A stretch of 64,000 bases of DNA, from NCBI GenBank assembly GCA_000431535.1, contig HF991821.1, positions 1 to 64,000 on the forward strand, given 5' to 3'. A model generated the notes under the pieces. The model saw nothing but the letters and a program-made list of their open reading frames with translations. It was not told where the DNA came from and did not search any database. Positions 8,387-17,952 of the stretch are shown here, in pieces. Position 1 is the first letter of the stretch. The number at the start of each line of letters is the position of its first letter. The DNA comes from Clostridium sp. CAG:678 (lineage in GTDB: Bacteria > Bacillota > Clostridia > Oscillospirales > Acutalibacteraceae). The position numbers and the translations under genes were made by a program.

Positions 8387-9343
8387 TTACATTTTATCCT
8401 GATATGCCGCGCGGCGCATTGCCGTTTTGATATCAAACAGGCATTCGTATTCATACCAGGGTGCCTCTTCCCTAACAATTTTGGCAAGTTCGGGGCAAAG
8501 TTCGCGGCTGATGATATATTTTTTGATCAAAAACTCTTTTCTTACATTTTTTGTGAGATAGGATTTATGGATCAGTGAAAAGTCGGTAAGCAAAAGGAAA
8601 ACACCCTGCTGATATTTGGTAAAATCATTGGTGGGAATATCGATCAGCTTTGCCTGCGGCGAAGTTTCCAGCATATTGCCGTCCATTAGATCTTTTACCC
8701 GGCGCAATACTGCCGGGGCAAGTTCTGATTTTTTGATTCTTTTTATATTTTGCGGGCTGTTGTAAACGGTTACGTTATACATATTCAGCCAGCATTCCGC
8801 CGTTACAATATCTTTTGTGTAATTATCGGTATCCGAGAGCTCCGCCGTGTAGAGCACAATATCCTCCTCAAAATGATCCCTGCCTTTCAGCGCAAAAGAA
8901 AGCGCCACATACAGTGATTTCGTAAAATCAATAAACGGCGATACATCCAGATAATGCTGAGCAAAAGCACACAGTTCATAAAGGCGATAGCGTGTTACAC
9001 TGCCGAACACACGCTGAAAAATATTATAAAATTCGCCCATATTTTTATAATAATCCAGCAGAAATTCGCTGTTGATATCGGCAACCGGCTCATCGCTGCG
9101 CAAAAGTTTTTGCTTATCCCGCAAAAGAGTCGGGATCAGCGGACGGGAGAGATCATTGATCCTCTCGCCCCGGTAAAAGATCTTTCGGTTTGGATTTGAA
9201 AAATCCTGATCAAACGGTTGCTTAATACGCTGATAAAAGCTTTGTGAATCTTCGATTCTGATCTCGCTTACGCTGAAATCAAAATCCAGTTCATCCTCTA
9301 TTTTCCTGCCGATATCGTTAAAAAGGTTTAATTTTCGCTCCAT
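8387..9343 (-). CDS. FRG domain-containing protein
   Basis: This 318-residue protein carries the FRG domain, named for the conserved Phe-Arg-Gly motif, seen here as FYRGE near residue 55. Further family marks are AQHYLDVSPFIDFTKSLYVALSFA (given in part; about 125-150), which matches the usual QH...D.T..P..AL.FA pattern. The biochemical role of FRG domains is not settled; they occur in proteins of mobile elements and possible defence loci, but nothing mobile is visible here. The neighbour on the same strand is an AIM24 gene. Confidence 0.78.
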   Translation of the reverse strand: MERKLNLFNDIGRKIEDELDFDFSVSEIRIEDSQSFYQRIKQPFDQDFSNPNRKIFYRGERINDLSRPLIPTLLRDKQKLLRSDEPVADINSEFLLDYYKNMGEFYNIFQRVFGSVTRYRLYELCAFAQHYLDVSPFIDFTKSLYVALSFALKGRDHFEEDIVLYTAELSDTDNYTKDIVTAECWLNMYNVTVYNSPQNIKRIKKSELAPAVLRRVKDLMDGNMLETSPQAKLIDIPTNDFTKYQQGVFLLLTDFSLIHKSYLTKNVRKEFLIKKYIISRELCPELAKIVREEAPWYEYECLFDIKTAMRRAAYQDKM

Positions 9344-9410
9344 AAATAACCACCTGTTTCATTATACTATAGAAAGATTGTGAAAAAAAGAGCAAATCTT
9401 AATCTTTCCA

Positions 9411-9439
9411 TTGATTTTAAGAATATAAAATGTTATTAT
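9411..9439 (+). promoter_or_regulatory. Probable promoter of the hydrogenase gene
   Basis: TTGATT (9411-9416) and TATTAT (9434-9439) with a 17-bp spacer, followed by an AGAAGGAG ribosome-binding site before the ATG at 9474. Confidence 0.55.
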
Positions 9440-9473
9440 AATGGCGAAAAAACAAGAAGGAGCATTTTAATAT

Positions 9474-10985
9474 ATGAGAGGTATTAAAACAACCAAATCC
9501 AGACTCAGAAAGATCATTTTTACGGAAGTTGCAAAAATGGCTTTTGAGGGATGGGATGAAAAGAAATTTGAAAACCTGCCCTATAAGATCATTCAGGGCG
9601 ATGTAGCCCAGTACAGAGACAGCGTTTTCGTTGAACGCGAGGTAGTTGCGGAAAGGCTTAGAGCGGCAATGGGCGTTTCCCTGAGGGATTTTAATGATTT
9701 TGCCTCGATCTGCGAGGGCGTGGATGAAAGTTTGGTGGACGAGAAATACTATGAACCGCCGCTGATAGATATTATTAAATTTGCCTGCAACAGATGTCCG
9801 GAAAACCGGATTTTCGTTACGGACGCCTGCCAAAACTGCCTGGAGCACCCGTGTGTGGAAGTATGCCCCAAAAAGGCGGTTTCTATTAAAAACGGCAGAT
9901 CCTTTATTGACGAGGAAAAATGCGTGAAATGCGGCATGTGCATGAACGCGTGCAGCTATCACGCTATCGTAAGGCAAGAGCGCCCCTGCGCAAAAGTATG
10001 CGGCATGAACGCCATTAAATCCGACGCTTTGGGCAGAGCGGAAATAGACCCGGATAAATGCGTATCCTGCGGCATGTGCCTTGTAAACTGCCCGTTTGGC
10101 GCCATTATAGACAAAAGCCAGATCTATCAAACGATAACGGCTCTCAAAAGCAAAACGCCGGTTTACGCTGCGATCGCTCCTGCGTTTGCAGGCCAGTTTG
10201 GCAATATAAGCACCGGCAAGATCAGAACCGCGTTTAAGGAACTCGGCTTTGAGGACGTTGTAGAAGTGGCGGTCGGCGCCGATCTCTGCACCATAGAAGA
10301 AGCACAGGACTTTATGAAAGAAGTGCCTGAAAAACAGCCGTTCATGGCAACTTCCTGCTGCCCGGCATGGTCTGTTATGGCGAAAAAACTTTTCCCCGAA
10401 TTTGCCTCCTACATCTCCATGGCGCTGACGCCGATGGTGCTCACCGCGCGCTTGATCAAAGAAAAGCACCCGGAATGCAAAGTGGTTTTCGTTGGCCCGT
10501 GCGCCGCTAAAAAACTGGAGGCAAGCCGCAGAACGATCAGAAGTTATGTGGATTTCGTGCTGACCTTTGAGGAATTCAGTTCCATTTTGGAGGCAAAGAA
10601 CATAGATATTGCCCAGTGTGAGGAAGACGAACCGCTTGGCAGCGAATCAAGCGGAGACGGAAAAGGCTTTGCCGTCAGCGGCGGTGTTGCCAAGGCCGTT
10701 AAAGACGCGATCAACAAGCTGGATCCAAACCGTGAAGTGCTGACCGCCAGAGCGGAAGGTCTGCCGGAATGCCGCAAGATGCTGCAGCTTGCAAAAGCGG
10801 GCAAATATAACGGCTATCTTTTGGAGGGCATGGCTTGCCCGGGCGGCTGCGTTGCCGGCGCGGGAACGATTGCACCGGTCAAGAAATCCACCGTTGCCGT
10901 TACCCAGATGGCGCAGAATTCCGAAGAGCAGAATGTTTTAAGTTCCAAATATAAAGAATATCTGCGAATTCTGGAAGAAAAATAA
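9474..10985 (+). CDS. Monomeric [FeFe] hydrogenase with ferredoxin-like domains
   Basis: A cytoplasmic enzyme that forms or consumes H2 using ferredoxin electrons. After an N-terminal region, the clusters are CPENRIF...CQNCLEHPCVEVCPK (about 105-130), CVKCGMCMNAC and CVSCGMCLVNCP. The H-cluster motifs are L1 TSCCPAW (Cys295/296), L2 GPCAAKK (Cys343) and L3 EGMACPGGC (Cys455, Cys459), so all four ligands are present. The length of 503 residues, the monomeric form and the L1/L2 variants suit the group B type of clostridial hydrogenases. It is monocistronic, with its own promoter and terminator. It probably disposes of excess reductant in competition with Rnf. Confidence 0.92.
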   Translation: MRGIKTTKSRLRKIIFTEVAKMAFEGWDEKKFENLPYKIIQGDVAQYRDSVFVEREVVAERLRAAMGVSLRDFNDFASICEGVDESLVDEKYYEPPLIDIIKFACNRCPENRIFVTDACQNCLEHPCVEVCPKKAVSIKNGRSFIDEEKCVKCGMCMNACSYHAIVRQERPCAKVCGMNAIKSDALGRAEIDPDKCVSCGMCLVNCPFGAIIDKSQIYQTITALKSKTPVYAAIAPAFAGQFGNISTGKIRTAFKELGFEDVVEVAVGADLCTIEEAQDFMKEVPEKQPFMATSCCPAWSVMAKKLFPEFASYISMALTPMVLTARLIKEKHPECKVVFVGPCAAKKLEASRRTIRSYVDFVLTFEEFSSILEAKNIDIAQCEEDEPLGSESSGDGKGFAVSGGVAKAVKDAINKLDPNREVLTARAEGLPECRKMLQLAKAGKYNGYLLEGMACPGGCVAGAGTIAPVKKSTVAVTQMAQNSEEQNVLSSKYKEYLRILEEK

Positions 10986-10998
10986 ACAAATAAGCCGT

Positions 10999-11042
10999 AA
11001 AAAGCGCTTTTCTGCCCTGCCTTTGGATAGAAAAGCGCTTTT
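10999..11042 (+). terminator. Terminator after the hydrogenase gene
   Basis: Long arms AAAAAGCGCTTTTCT and AGAAAAGCGCTTTT enclose a short loop, starting 14 bases after the stop codon. The arms are themselves palindromic at AAAAGCGCTTTT. Confidence 0.85.
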
Positions 11043-11113
11043 ATATTGCACAATATATCAAAAATTTGTTTACCTACCGCACAGATCTTTCAGAAATTAT
11101 GAAATATTTTAAA

Positions 11114-11179
11114 AAATTGTTACAACAATTTAAATATTGTCATTACAAGATTGCCACAACTGTAATAATATGTTATGAT
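11114..11179 (+). promoter_or_regulatory. Palindrome and promoter of the TetR-like gene
   Basis: AAATTGTT-AC-AACAATTT (11114-11131) is a perfect 8-bp dyad, and TTGT-CATT-ACAA (11137-11148) is a second, smaller one. They precede TTGCCA (11151-11156) and TATGAT (11174-11179), spaced 17 bp. The arrangement suggests operators for the TetR-like protein encoded just downstream. Confidence 0.6.
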
Positions 11180-11202
11180 TTATAAAGAAAGGCGGTGCGG
11201 GT

Positions 11203-11763
11203 ATGGCAAAAGAAACCAAAATGCATATACTCAGAGGATTTTCCCAGCTTTTGGATCATAACGATTTTGATAAGATAACGGTTACGATGCTTGTTGAAAA
11301 ATGCAATATCAGCAGGCAGACCTTTTACTACCATTTTGCAGATATTCAGGCGCTGATCAACTGGGGTGTGCAGCAATATACGCACGGCTGTGTGGAAACA
11401 GCCAAAAACGCAAAGGATATGAAAGAAGCCACCATCATCTACCTGAATGAAATTGAAAAAAACAAACTGTTTTTAAAGAAATGCCTGTCCTCATCTCTGG
11501 GGCAGTATATGACAAAACTGATCCGAAACAGCATTATTGAGTATTCCACCGAATTTTACTACCGCTCCATCAAAACGGAATACGCAAGGGCGGATATTGC
11601 GCAATTCATTATAGAATTTACCGCAAACGGCGTTGCCGGTTTTATATTATCCCATATGCTGGACGATGATAAAGTAGATATTAAAGACCTTGCCGAAAAA
11701 ATGTATGACTGCGTTTTTTCCAGGCTTGCAAACGGCAATACTCCATCCGGCAGCAACGAATGA
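11203..11763 (+). CDS. TetR/AcrR family transcriptional regulator
   Basis: A 186-residue one-component regulator. Residues about 1-55 form the TetR helix-turn-helix: FDKITVTMLVEKCNISRQTFYYHFAD. The C-terminal domain is helical and of the DhaS-like type common in Firmicutes. ATG 11203 follows AAAGGCGGTG at a normal distance. No efflux or catabolic gene lies next to it in the same direction, so the targets may be elsewhere; the palindromes before the gene point to autoregulation. Confidence 0.85.
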   Translation: MAKETKMHILRGFSQLLDHNDFDKITVTMLVEKCNISRQTFYYHFADIQALINWGVQQYTHGCVETAKNAKDMKEATIIYLNEIEKNKLFLKKCLSSSLGQYMTKLIRNSIIEYSTEFYYRSIKTEYARADIAQFIIEFTANGVAGFILSHMLDDDKVDIKDLAEKMYDCVFSRLANGNTPSGSNE

Positions 11764-11794
11764 CAGAAATCACAAATTTCATCCGAATGATTAA

Positions 11795-11825
11795 GATCCC
11801 CCGGCTCTTTTACTGCCGGGGGATC
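11795..11825. terminator. Strong hairpin between convergent genes
   Basis: Perfect 11-bp arms GATCCCCCGGC (11795-11805) and GCCGGGGGATC (11815-11825) with a 9-base loop. The T tract is weak on both sides, but the position between convergent stops suggests a bidirectional terminator. Confidence 0.7.
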
Positions 11826-11830
11826 CTGCT

Positions 11831-12007
11831 TTATACAAACTGATTGATTTTTGGATCATACCGGTAGCCGATGGAATCCAGCTTTTCCGTAATCTCCTTT
11901 TTGCTGTAACCGCCGGCTGCACACAATGCATCCAGACTGTTGTAATGATCTCTTAACTGTGTATTGACTGCGCTGAGCAGCATAACGGGATCGTTTGGAA
12001 GTTTCAT
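11831..12007 (-). CDS. DUF4250 family protein
   Basis: A 58-residue protein of unknown function matching DUF4250: LPNDPVMLLSAVNTQLRD near the start and IGYRYDPKINQF at the end are the family marks. The open frame runs back to 12091, but ATG 12007 follows GAAAGGATTT at the right spacing and gives the usual family length. Small single-domain proteins of this type are common in Clostridia and some Gammaproteobacteria. Nothing in the context indicates a role. Confidence 0.85.
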   Translation of the reverse strand: MKLPNDPVMLLSAVNTQLRDHYNSLDALCAAGGYSKKEITEKLDSIGYRYDPKINQFV

Positions 12008-12068
12008 GAAAAATCCTTTCTGTTTAGAAAAATAAGCGGCATAATTTGTGTATCTATTCATTAAAATA

Positions 12069-12081
12069 GCACAAATTGTGC
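12069..12081. promoter_or_regulatory. Perfect palindrome in divergent promoter region
   Basis: GCACAA-A-TTGTGC is a perfect 13-bp palindrome between the divergent DUF4250 and GluRS genes. It could be an operator for either; there is no assigned regulator. Confidence 0.4.
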
Positions 12082-12111
12082 GTGTTTTCAATAAAAAATA
12101 GCAAGTAAATA

Positions 12112-12140
12112 TTGAATATTTATTTCAGTTATGAGATAAT
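12112..12140 (+). promoter_or_regulatory. Probable promoter of the gltX-glnS operon
   Basis: TTGAAT (12112-12117) and GATAAT (12135-12140), spaced 17 bp. The leader is short and no T-box or other riboswitch is recognisable in it. Confidence 0.5.
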
Positions 12141-12175
12141 ATATTGATTATATTATGCATAAAACGGAGAAAAAA

Positions 12176-13837
12176 ATGGAAAACGGCAAAAGGCTTGCGG
12201 AGCTTTTATTCCCGCACATCACAAAAACACCCGAATACTATGAGGAAACATACCCGCAGAGAGATTTAAAAGAAGGCGCGCGGGTTACACGATTTGCCCC
12301 CAGCCCCACGGGTTTTCTGCATTTCGGAAATCTGTTTACCTGCCTGATCTCTTACAAAACAGCCAAAAGCACGAACGGCGTTTTTTACGTTCGTGTGGAA
12401 GATACAGACCAAAAACGCAAAATTGAGGGCGCCGTTGGCGTTATGCTAAACGGGCTTTCCTATTTTGGGATCGTGCCGGATGAAGGCGTAATCGGCGAAA
12501 ACGAGGAAAAGGGCGGTTACGGCCCTTATTACCAGAGCCAAAGAAAAGAGATCTATCAGACCTTTGCCAAAAGGCTGGTGGAGGAAGGCTATGCATATCC
12601 CTGCTTCTGCACCGCGGAGGAACTGGAGGAACTGAGAGCTTCGCAGGAAAACGAGGATATAAAAGGCTATTACGGCAAATACGCCAAATGCCGGGATCTG
12701 ACTTTTGAAGAGATCAAAGAAAAAACGGGCGCCGGAATACCATGGACTCTGCGCCTGCGCTCTCCCGGCGAAGAAGGCAGAAAATGCGTGTTTGAGGATA
12801 TGATCAAGGGCAAAATAGAAATGCAGGAAAACGTGCAGGATATCGTGCTCTTAAAATCAGACGGCATACCCACCTATCATTTTGCCAGCGTAGTGGACGA
12901 CCATTTGATGCGGACAACGCATATCGTGCGCGGCGATGAATGGATCGCAAGCTGCCCCATACACATCCAGCTGAACAAACTGCTTGGATTCAAAACGCCG
13001 AAATTTGTGCACGTGGCGCCCATCATGAAAACCGAGGGCGACGGGAAACGCAAACTCTCAAAACGAAAAGACCCCGAAGCGGCGGTTTCCTACTATTCAC
13101 AAGAGGGCTACCCGGCGGAAAGCGTAAACGAATACATGATGACCCTTGCCAATTCCAATTTTGAGGACTGGCGCCGGGCAAACAAAAATGAGGATCTATC
13201 CAAATTCCCATTCAACATCAAAAAAATGAGCGTTTCGGGCGCGCTTTTTGACATTGCCAAGCTGAATGACATTTCAAAGAACGTGATTTCAACCATGAAC
13301 TGCGAAAAGGTATTTACCCTGTCTTACGAGTGGGCAAAAGAATATAACAAGGCGCTTGCCGCCCTTTACGAGCAGGACACACAGCGCGCCAAGGCGATTC
13401 TAAACATAGACCGCGAAAACAAAAAGCCGCGTAAGGATATTGCAAAATGGAGCGATATTCCCGATTATATCAGCTATATGTTTGACGAAACCTTTGAACC
13501 GTGTTACGATCTGAACGGCAACGCCACGCCGGAACTGGCGGTAAAAGCGCTTGAAAAATACAAAGAGATCGTGGATCTGAACGATTCCAAGGACGAATGG
13601 TTTGAAAAAATCAAAAGCATATGCGAGCCGATCGGCTGCACGCCGAACGTTAAGGAATTTAAGCAGGATCCCGAAAAATATAAAGGCCACGTTGGCGATG
13701 TTTCCACAATTATACGCGTGGCACTGACCGGGCGCACCAACACACCGGATCTTTACGAGATTACAAAACTGCTTGGCAAAGAAAGCGTGGCGGCAAGGCT
13801 GAACGCTGCCCTTGCGCATTACAGGGAGGAAATCTGA
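12176..13837 (+). CDS. gltX: Glutamate-tRNA ligase
   Basis: Charges tRNA with glutamate in the cytoplasm. The class I signature appears as [13 protein letters not shown] (residues 40-52, the HIGH-like motif) and KLSKR (293-297, the KMSKS-like motif), with the Rossmann core between them and a helical anticodon-binding half after residue 330. ATG 12176 (553 aa) is chosen over 12155 because GGAGA at 12166-12170 precedes it properly. The stop overlaps the start of glnS by one base. With its own GlnRS next door this enzyme would not need to misacylate tRNA-Gln, but specificity cannot be read from the sequence. It may be a second, divergent GluRS in the genome. Confidence 0.93.
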   Translation: MENGKRLAELLFPHITKTPEYYEETYPQRDLKEGARVTRFAPSPTGFLHFGNLFTCLISYKTAKSTNGVFYVRVEDTDQKRKIEGAVGVMLNGLSYFGIVPDEGVIGENEEKGGYGPYYQSQRKEIYQTFAKRLVEEGYAYPCFCTAEELEELRASQENEDIKGYYGKYAKCRDLTFEEIKEKTGAGIPWTLRLRSPGEEGRKCVFEDMIKGKIEMQENVQDIVLLKSDGIPTYHFASVVDDHLMRTTHIVRGDEWIASCPIHIQLNKLLGFKTPKFVHVAPIMKTEGDGKRKLSKRKDPEAAVSYYSQEGYPAESVNEYMMTLANSNFEDWRRANKNEDLSKFPFNIKKMSVSGALFDIAKLNDISKNVISTMNCEKVFTLSYEWAKEYNKALAALYEQDTQRAKAILNIDRENKKPRKDIAKWSDIPDYISYMFDETFEPCYDLNGNATPELAVKALEKYKEIVDLNDSKDEWFEKIKSICEPIGCTPNVKEFKQDPEKYKGHVGDVSTIIRVALTGRTNTPDLYEITKLLGKESVAARLNAALAHYREEI

Positions 13838-15516
13838 TGGCAAAAGAAGACAACAAAGAAATCAAGGAAACTTCAAATTTTATAAACGATATCATAGAAA
13901 AGGATCTTGAATCCGGCGCGTATTCCCGCGTGCAGACCCGTTTTCCGCCTGAGCCGAACGGCTACCTGCATATCGGCCACGCAAAAGCCATATGCATCAA
14001 CTTTGGCGCAAAGGAAAAATTCCACGGCGTTTGCAATCTGCGGTTTGATGACACGAATCCCACAAAAGAGGACACGGAATATGTTGACGCCATTGCCGAG
14101 GACATTAAATGGCTTGGCTTTGACTGGGACAACGCTTATTTTGCATCCGATTATTTTGATTATATTTTTGCATGCGCGATCAAACTGATCAAAAAGGGCA
14201 AGGCATTTGTCTGCGATCTGACACCCGAACAGCAGCGTGAGTACAGGGGCACCCTGACCGAGCCGGGTAAGGAAAGCCCTTACAGAAACAGAAGTATAGA
14301 AGAAAACCTGGATCTTTTTCAGAGAATGGCAAACGGCGAGTTCCCGGAAGGTTCCAGAGTGCTCAGGGCAAAAATAGATATGGCAAGCCCCAATCTGAAC
14401 ATGCGTGATCCGATCATTTACCGCATCATGTATGCGCATCACCACCGCACAGGAGACAAGTGGTGCGTTTACCCGATGTATGATTTTGCGCACCCGCTTT
14501 CAGACGCCTGCGAAAAAGTGACTCACTCCCTTTGCTCGCTGGAGTTTGAAAATCACCGCCCATTATATGACTGGGTCGTAAACGAGTGTGTGGACGGCGA
14601 AGAGCCGAGGCAGATCGAATTTGCCAGAATGAATTTGAATTACACGCTGACTTCCAAACGCAAATGCCTGAAACTGGTTGAGGACGGCATTGTAGACGGC
14701 TGGGACGATCCGAGAATGGCAACGATCAGCGGTATGCGCCGCAGAGGCTACACCCCTGCCGCCATTCGCGATTTCTGCGACAGGATCGGCGTTTCAAAGG
14801 CGTACAGCGTCATTGATTTTGCGCTGCTGGAAAGCTGCGTCAGAAACGATCTGAATCTAACATCCAGACGCGCCATGGCAATCCTGGACCCGATCAAACT
14901 GGTTATAGACAATTACCCGGAGGGCAAGACGGAGGAGATCAGCGTGGATTACCACCCGGATCACCCGGAATACGGCGCACGGACCATGACGTTCAGCAAA
15001 GAACTGTATATTGAACGCAACGATTTTATGATAGAACCGGTTAAAAAATATTTCCGCCTGTTCCCCGGCAACGAAGTCAGATTAATCAAGGCGTATTTCG
15101 TTACCTGCACAGGATATGAAACGGATGAAAACGGCAATGTAACCTGCGTGCACTGCACATATGACCCGGAAACATTCGGCGGAGACAGCCCGGACGGCAG
15201 AAAAGTAAAAGGCACGATCCATTGGGTATCCGCCACGGACAATGTAAAAGCCGAGGTAAGGCTTTACGAAAGGCTTTTCAATGTGCCCAACCCGAGTGAC
15301 GAAGAAGGCGTTTCCTCATTTGAGGACAACCTGAACCCCGATTCGCTTAAAACCGTTACGGCATACTGCGAAAAGAGCCTTGCAAACGCCGAACCCGGAG
15401 ACAGATTCCAGTTTATGCGCAACGGGTATTTCTGTGTGGATAAAAACAGCACAAAAGAAAACCTGATTTTCAACCGCACCGTTCAGCTCAGAGACAGCTT
15501 CAACGCAAAGAAATAA
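13837..15516 (+). CDS. glnS: Glutamine-tRNA ligase
   Basis: Direct glutaminyl-tRNA synthetase. The HIGH region is [16 protein letters not shown] (about residues 39-54), followed by [10 protein letters not shown]; the KMSKS equivalent is LTSKRK. The C-terminal beta-barrel anticodon-binding half is complete, and the 559-residue length matches bacterial GlnRS. Most Firmicutes make Gln-tRNA by the GatCAB amidotransferase instead, so the gene is an acquisition characteristic of some Clostridia. It is translationally coupled to gltX through a one-base stop/start overlap and ends at a terminator. Confidence 0.95.
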   Translation: MAKEDNKEIKETSNFINDIIEKDLESGAYSRVQTRFPPEPNGYLHIGHAKAICINFGAKEKFHGVCNLRFDDTNPTKEDTEYVDAIAEDIKWLGFDWDNAYFASDYFDYIFACAIKLIKKGKAFVCDLTPEQQREYRGTLTEPGKESPYRNRSIEENLDLFQRMANGEFPEGSRVLRAKIDMASPNLNMRDPIIYRIMYAHHHRTGDKWCVYPMYDFAHPLSDACEKVTHSLCSLEFENHRPLYDWVVNECVDGEEPRQIEFARMNLNYTLTSKRKCLKLVEDGIVDGWDDPRMATISGMRRRGYTPAAIRDFCDRIGVSKAYSVIDFALLESCVRNDLNLTSRRAMAILDPIKLVIDNYPEGKTEEISVDYHPDHPEYGARTMTFSKELYIERNDFMIEPVKKYFRLFPGNEVRLIKAYFVTCTGYETDENGNVTCVHCTYDPETFGGDSPDGRKVKGTIHWVSATDNVKAEVRLYERLFNVPNPSDEEGVSSFEDNLNPDSLKTVTAYCEKSLANAEPGDRFQFMRNGYFCVDKNSTKENLIFNRTVQLRDSFNAKK

Positions 15517-15574
15517 TTGTTTGAACACCTTGCATAGCTAAGGCATGACAATAATTTATAAAACCATATGACAA

Positions 15575-15611
15575 AACCCCTTTTGCGATTTGCAAAAGGG
15601 GTTATTTTTTT
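15575..15611 (+). terminator. Terminator after glnS
   Basis: Arms AACCCCTTTTGC and GCAAAAGGGGTT are followed by ATTTTTTTA, a textbook Rho-independent terminator. It can also serve the convergent gene ending at 15623. Confidence 0.9.
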
Positions 15612-15622
15612 ATACTGTACTT

Positions 15623-16381
15623 TTAATTTTGAGAAGTTACGCTGTCAATACACGATATTGCATTCAAAGTACGCGGAAAGCCGATAAACGGCAGGCACTG
15701 TGTTATTGCGTCTATAAGCATTTCTCTGGTATTTCCTACGCTTATATTTGCGGCTGCGTGCGCCTTTGCCTGAGGCTCACACCCGCCAAGGGTGATAATG
15801 GCACAGAACGTGATCAGTTCACGCATTTTCAGATCCAGTGTTTTTCTGGTATAAAAATCTCCGAAACAATAGGCAGAAAGGTAATCCTGAATATGTTTTA
15901 ACGCGGGCGGCGCCGCATTGCGCATATTATTTATATTTTCCGCACCAAATATATTCTGCTGTGCAGCAAGCCCGTTGTTGAATCTTGTGTCCTCCTCAAC
16001 AGTTCCCTGCTCTGTTACGGTATCTGCAACGCCTGCTTTTTCAAAGGCTTTATACGCTTCTTTGAGCGCAAGATTTACCTTTTCCATTCCAACGTACGGA
16101 GTACACTGGATCAGCGTTTCCCGGATCTCATTTGCCGTAACGCCGGCTCTGAGAGAGGCGCCGGCATATTTTTCGATCACCTCATACGTGCCGGACGCGG
16201 TAAGCGTTGTAAGAATCACAATCGCCCTTTGCTTATCGCTTAAAGCCCCGTGTTCCGACGCATCACCCCAAAGAAAGTTCTTTGCGATACTTTCAAATTC
16301 AGCATCCGTATAACCGTTTGTAAACGTTTCGCCGCCAAACCATTTTTCAAAATTTTCATTTGCTTTTTGTGTTCTGCTCAT
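15623..16381 (-). CDS. Carboxymuconolactone decarboxylase family protein (two domains)
   Basis: A 252-residue protein with two AhpD-like helical domains: residues about 45-115 (KQRAIVILTTLTASGTYEV...) and 165-245 (MRELITFCAIITLGGCEPQAKAHAA). The family includes gamma-carboxymuconolactone decarboxylases and peroxidase-like proteins. The first domain lacks the CxxC of active peroxidases and the second has a single Cys before QAKAH, so redox activity is uncertain. It is the last gene of a leftward group after an aldo/keto reductase, a frequent pairing in gut Clostridia. Confidence 0.8.
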   Translation of the reverse strand: MSRTQKANENFEKWFGGETFTNGYTDAEFESIAKNFLWGDASEHGALSDKQRAIVILTTLTASGTYEVIEKYAGASLRAGVTANEIRETLIQCTPYVGMEKVNLALKEAYKAFEKAGVADTVTEQGTVEEDTRFNNGLAAQQNIFGAENINNMRNAAPPALKHIQDYLSAYCFGDFYTRKTLDLKMRELITFCAIITLGGCEPQAKAHAAANISVGNTREMLIDAITQCLPFIGFPRTLNAISCIDSVTSQN

Positions 16382-16444
16382 TTAAGACACCTCTTAATCG
16401 TTAAATTATATTTCCGAAAAGCGAAAAACGAACTGCACTGCCGT

Positions 16445-17482
16445 TCAGATCTTTTGATCTCCCGTTGACCAAACATGTGTTTCATCTGCCGAAGCCGCTG
16501 TATTCTGCGCCATTACGCCAACCAGCTTATGCGGCACATACGGTTCATCAAGATACGCGATTTCAGCAGCAGTAAGTTCAAGATCCGTTGCTTTTGCCGC
16601 GCCGTCAACATGACGCCGTTTTGTTGCGCCGGCAACCGGCGCTGTTACACGCGTCAGCAGCCATGCAAGGGAAACTTCCGTCATGGTAACGCCGCGTTTA
16701 TCAGCAATTTCCGCAACCCTGTTTATGATAACGGCATCCTGCTTTGCCGTTGAATCATATTTAAGATGCGCGTAACTATCCTCCTCCAAGCGTTTTGAAG
16801 TCTCGCCCGGGTGCTTGGAAAGTCTGCCGCCTGCAAGCGCGCTGTAAGGGGTCATTGCAATATTATCCTCGCGGCAGAGTTTTGCCATTTCACGCTCTTC
16901 CTCACGGAAGATCAGATTATAATGCCCCTGAACGGAAACAAACTTCGCAAAGCCCTCTTTTTCAGCAAGGTCATTTGCCTTTGCCAGTTGATAAGCAAAA
17001 CAGTTTGAAATTCCTATATAACGTGCTTTGCCTGCTTTAACAACATTGTTGAGCCCTTCCATTATATCATACAGCGGGGTCTGGTGATCCCACATATGGT
17101 AGATATAAAGATCAACGTAATCCATGCCCAGGTTTTGAAGGCTTTTATCCAGCATACGTTTAATGTGCTGCTGGCCGGATATGCCTGCCGCAATCTCCTC
17201 CTGTGTTCTGGGCAGGAATTTCGTTGCAACAACAACCTCATCCCGTTTTGCAAAATCCCGGAGCGCCCTGCCGAGATACTGCTCGCTCGTGCCGCTCTGG
17301 TAAGCGATTGCCGTATCAAAAAAGTTGATCCCAAGTTCCAGAGCGTGTTTCACGATCTCTCTGGTATGCGGTTCATCCACCGTCCACGAATGCTGCCCGT
17401 GTGCGGCGTCGCCGAATCCCATGCAGCCAAGGCAGATTCGGGAAACATTCAGATCTGAATTACCAAGTTTTGCATATTTCAT
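16445..17482 (-). CDS. Aldo/keto reductase
   Basis: An NAD(P)H-dependent carbonyl reductase of 345 residues with the TIM-barrel pattern of the family. The N-terminal region has ICLGCMGFGD, the catalytic Asp and Tyr lie in FFDTAIAYQ, the Lys in VVATKF, and the His in YIYHMWDH. The YhdN/AKR13-like C-terminus with TVAGATKRRH-like residues binds the cofactor phosphate. The start at 17482 follows GGAGGAATCAAT; the open frame runs to 17533 but that extension overlaps the ribosome-binding site. It probably forms an operon with the MerR-like gene upstream. Confidence 0.88.
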   Translation of the reverse strand: MKYAKLGNSDLNVSRICLGCMGFGDAAHGQHSWTVDEPHTREIVKHALELGINFFDTAIAYQSGTSEQYLGRALRDFAKRDEVVVATKFLPRTQEEIAAGISGQQHIKRMLDKSLQNLGMDYVDLYIYHMWDHQTPLYDIMEGLNNVVKAGKARYIGISNCFAYQLAKANDLAEKEGFAKFVSVQGHYNLIFREEEREMAKLCREDNIAMTPYSALAGGRLSKHPGETSKRLEEDSYAHLKYDSTAKQDAVIINRVAEIADKRGVTMTEVSLAWLLTRVTAPVAGATKRRHVDGAAKATDLELTAAEIAYLDEPYVPHKLVGVMAQNTAASADETHVWSTGDQKI

Positions 17483-17502
17483 ATTGATTCCTCCGATCCT
17501 AT

Positions 17503-17862
17503 TTATTTTTTTTGAGCATCCGATGCGGCACACAGATTATGCCTAAGATAATCAATGCTCTGAAGCTGTTTTTCCTTAAAATGGATCTCATCAAGAATGT
17601 TGTTTCTTTTTTTGCTGAGTATGCTTTTAAGTTTTTCGCAGAAACTGCCGCTGAGTTTGAGATTCATAAACTCTTCGATCTCCTGCGGCTTAAAATTCAG
17701 ATTGTGCAACGTCATGATCAGGCTTAAATTTTCTATATCCGTATCATCATACTGCCATGAGCCCATCACTTTTTTCACTGCGGAGCACAGTCCCCAACTT
17801 TCGTATTCTTTCAGAATCTCAGGCGGAATATTATATTTTTCACTCGCTTCAAAGAGAGTCAT
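17503..17862 (-). CDS. MerR-like helix-turn-helix protein
   Basis: A 119-residue protein with an N-terminal winged-helix start (TLFEASEKYNIPPEILKEYESWGLC) that resembles MerR regulators, then a helical C-terminus (FKPQEIEEFMNLKL). It is short and lacks a sensor domain. Start 17862 follows AAGGACTGTGCACG; the longer frame to 17949 is not supported by a ribosome-binding site. It sits 20 bases before the aldo/keto reductase gene and probably regulates it together with the LysR gene. Confidence 0.75.
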   Translation of the reverse strand: MTLFEASEKYNIPPEILKEYESWGLCSAVKKVMGSWQYDDTDIENLSLIMTLHNLNFKPQEIEEFMNLKLSGSFCEKLKSILSKKRNNILDEIHFKEKQLQSIDYLRHNLCAASDAQKK

Positions 17863-17952
17863 CGTGCACAGTCCTTTCAACCGAAATGTGCGGCGGGCAA
17901 ACCAAACGCGCCCTGCCGCGAAACAGTTCTCAGCCCTTTTAATATCCATGCA

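Noticed and set aside
9417..10469. 350-codon open frame on the minus strand opposite the hydrogenase gene
   Set aside because: It lies wholly opposite a well-supported hydrogenase gene with all family motifs. Its translation has no recognisable motifs and it has no ribosome-binding site; it reflects codon bias on the other strand.
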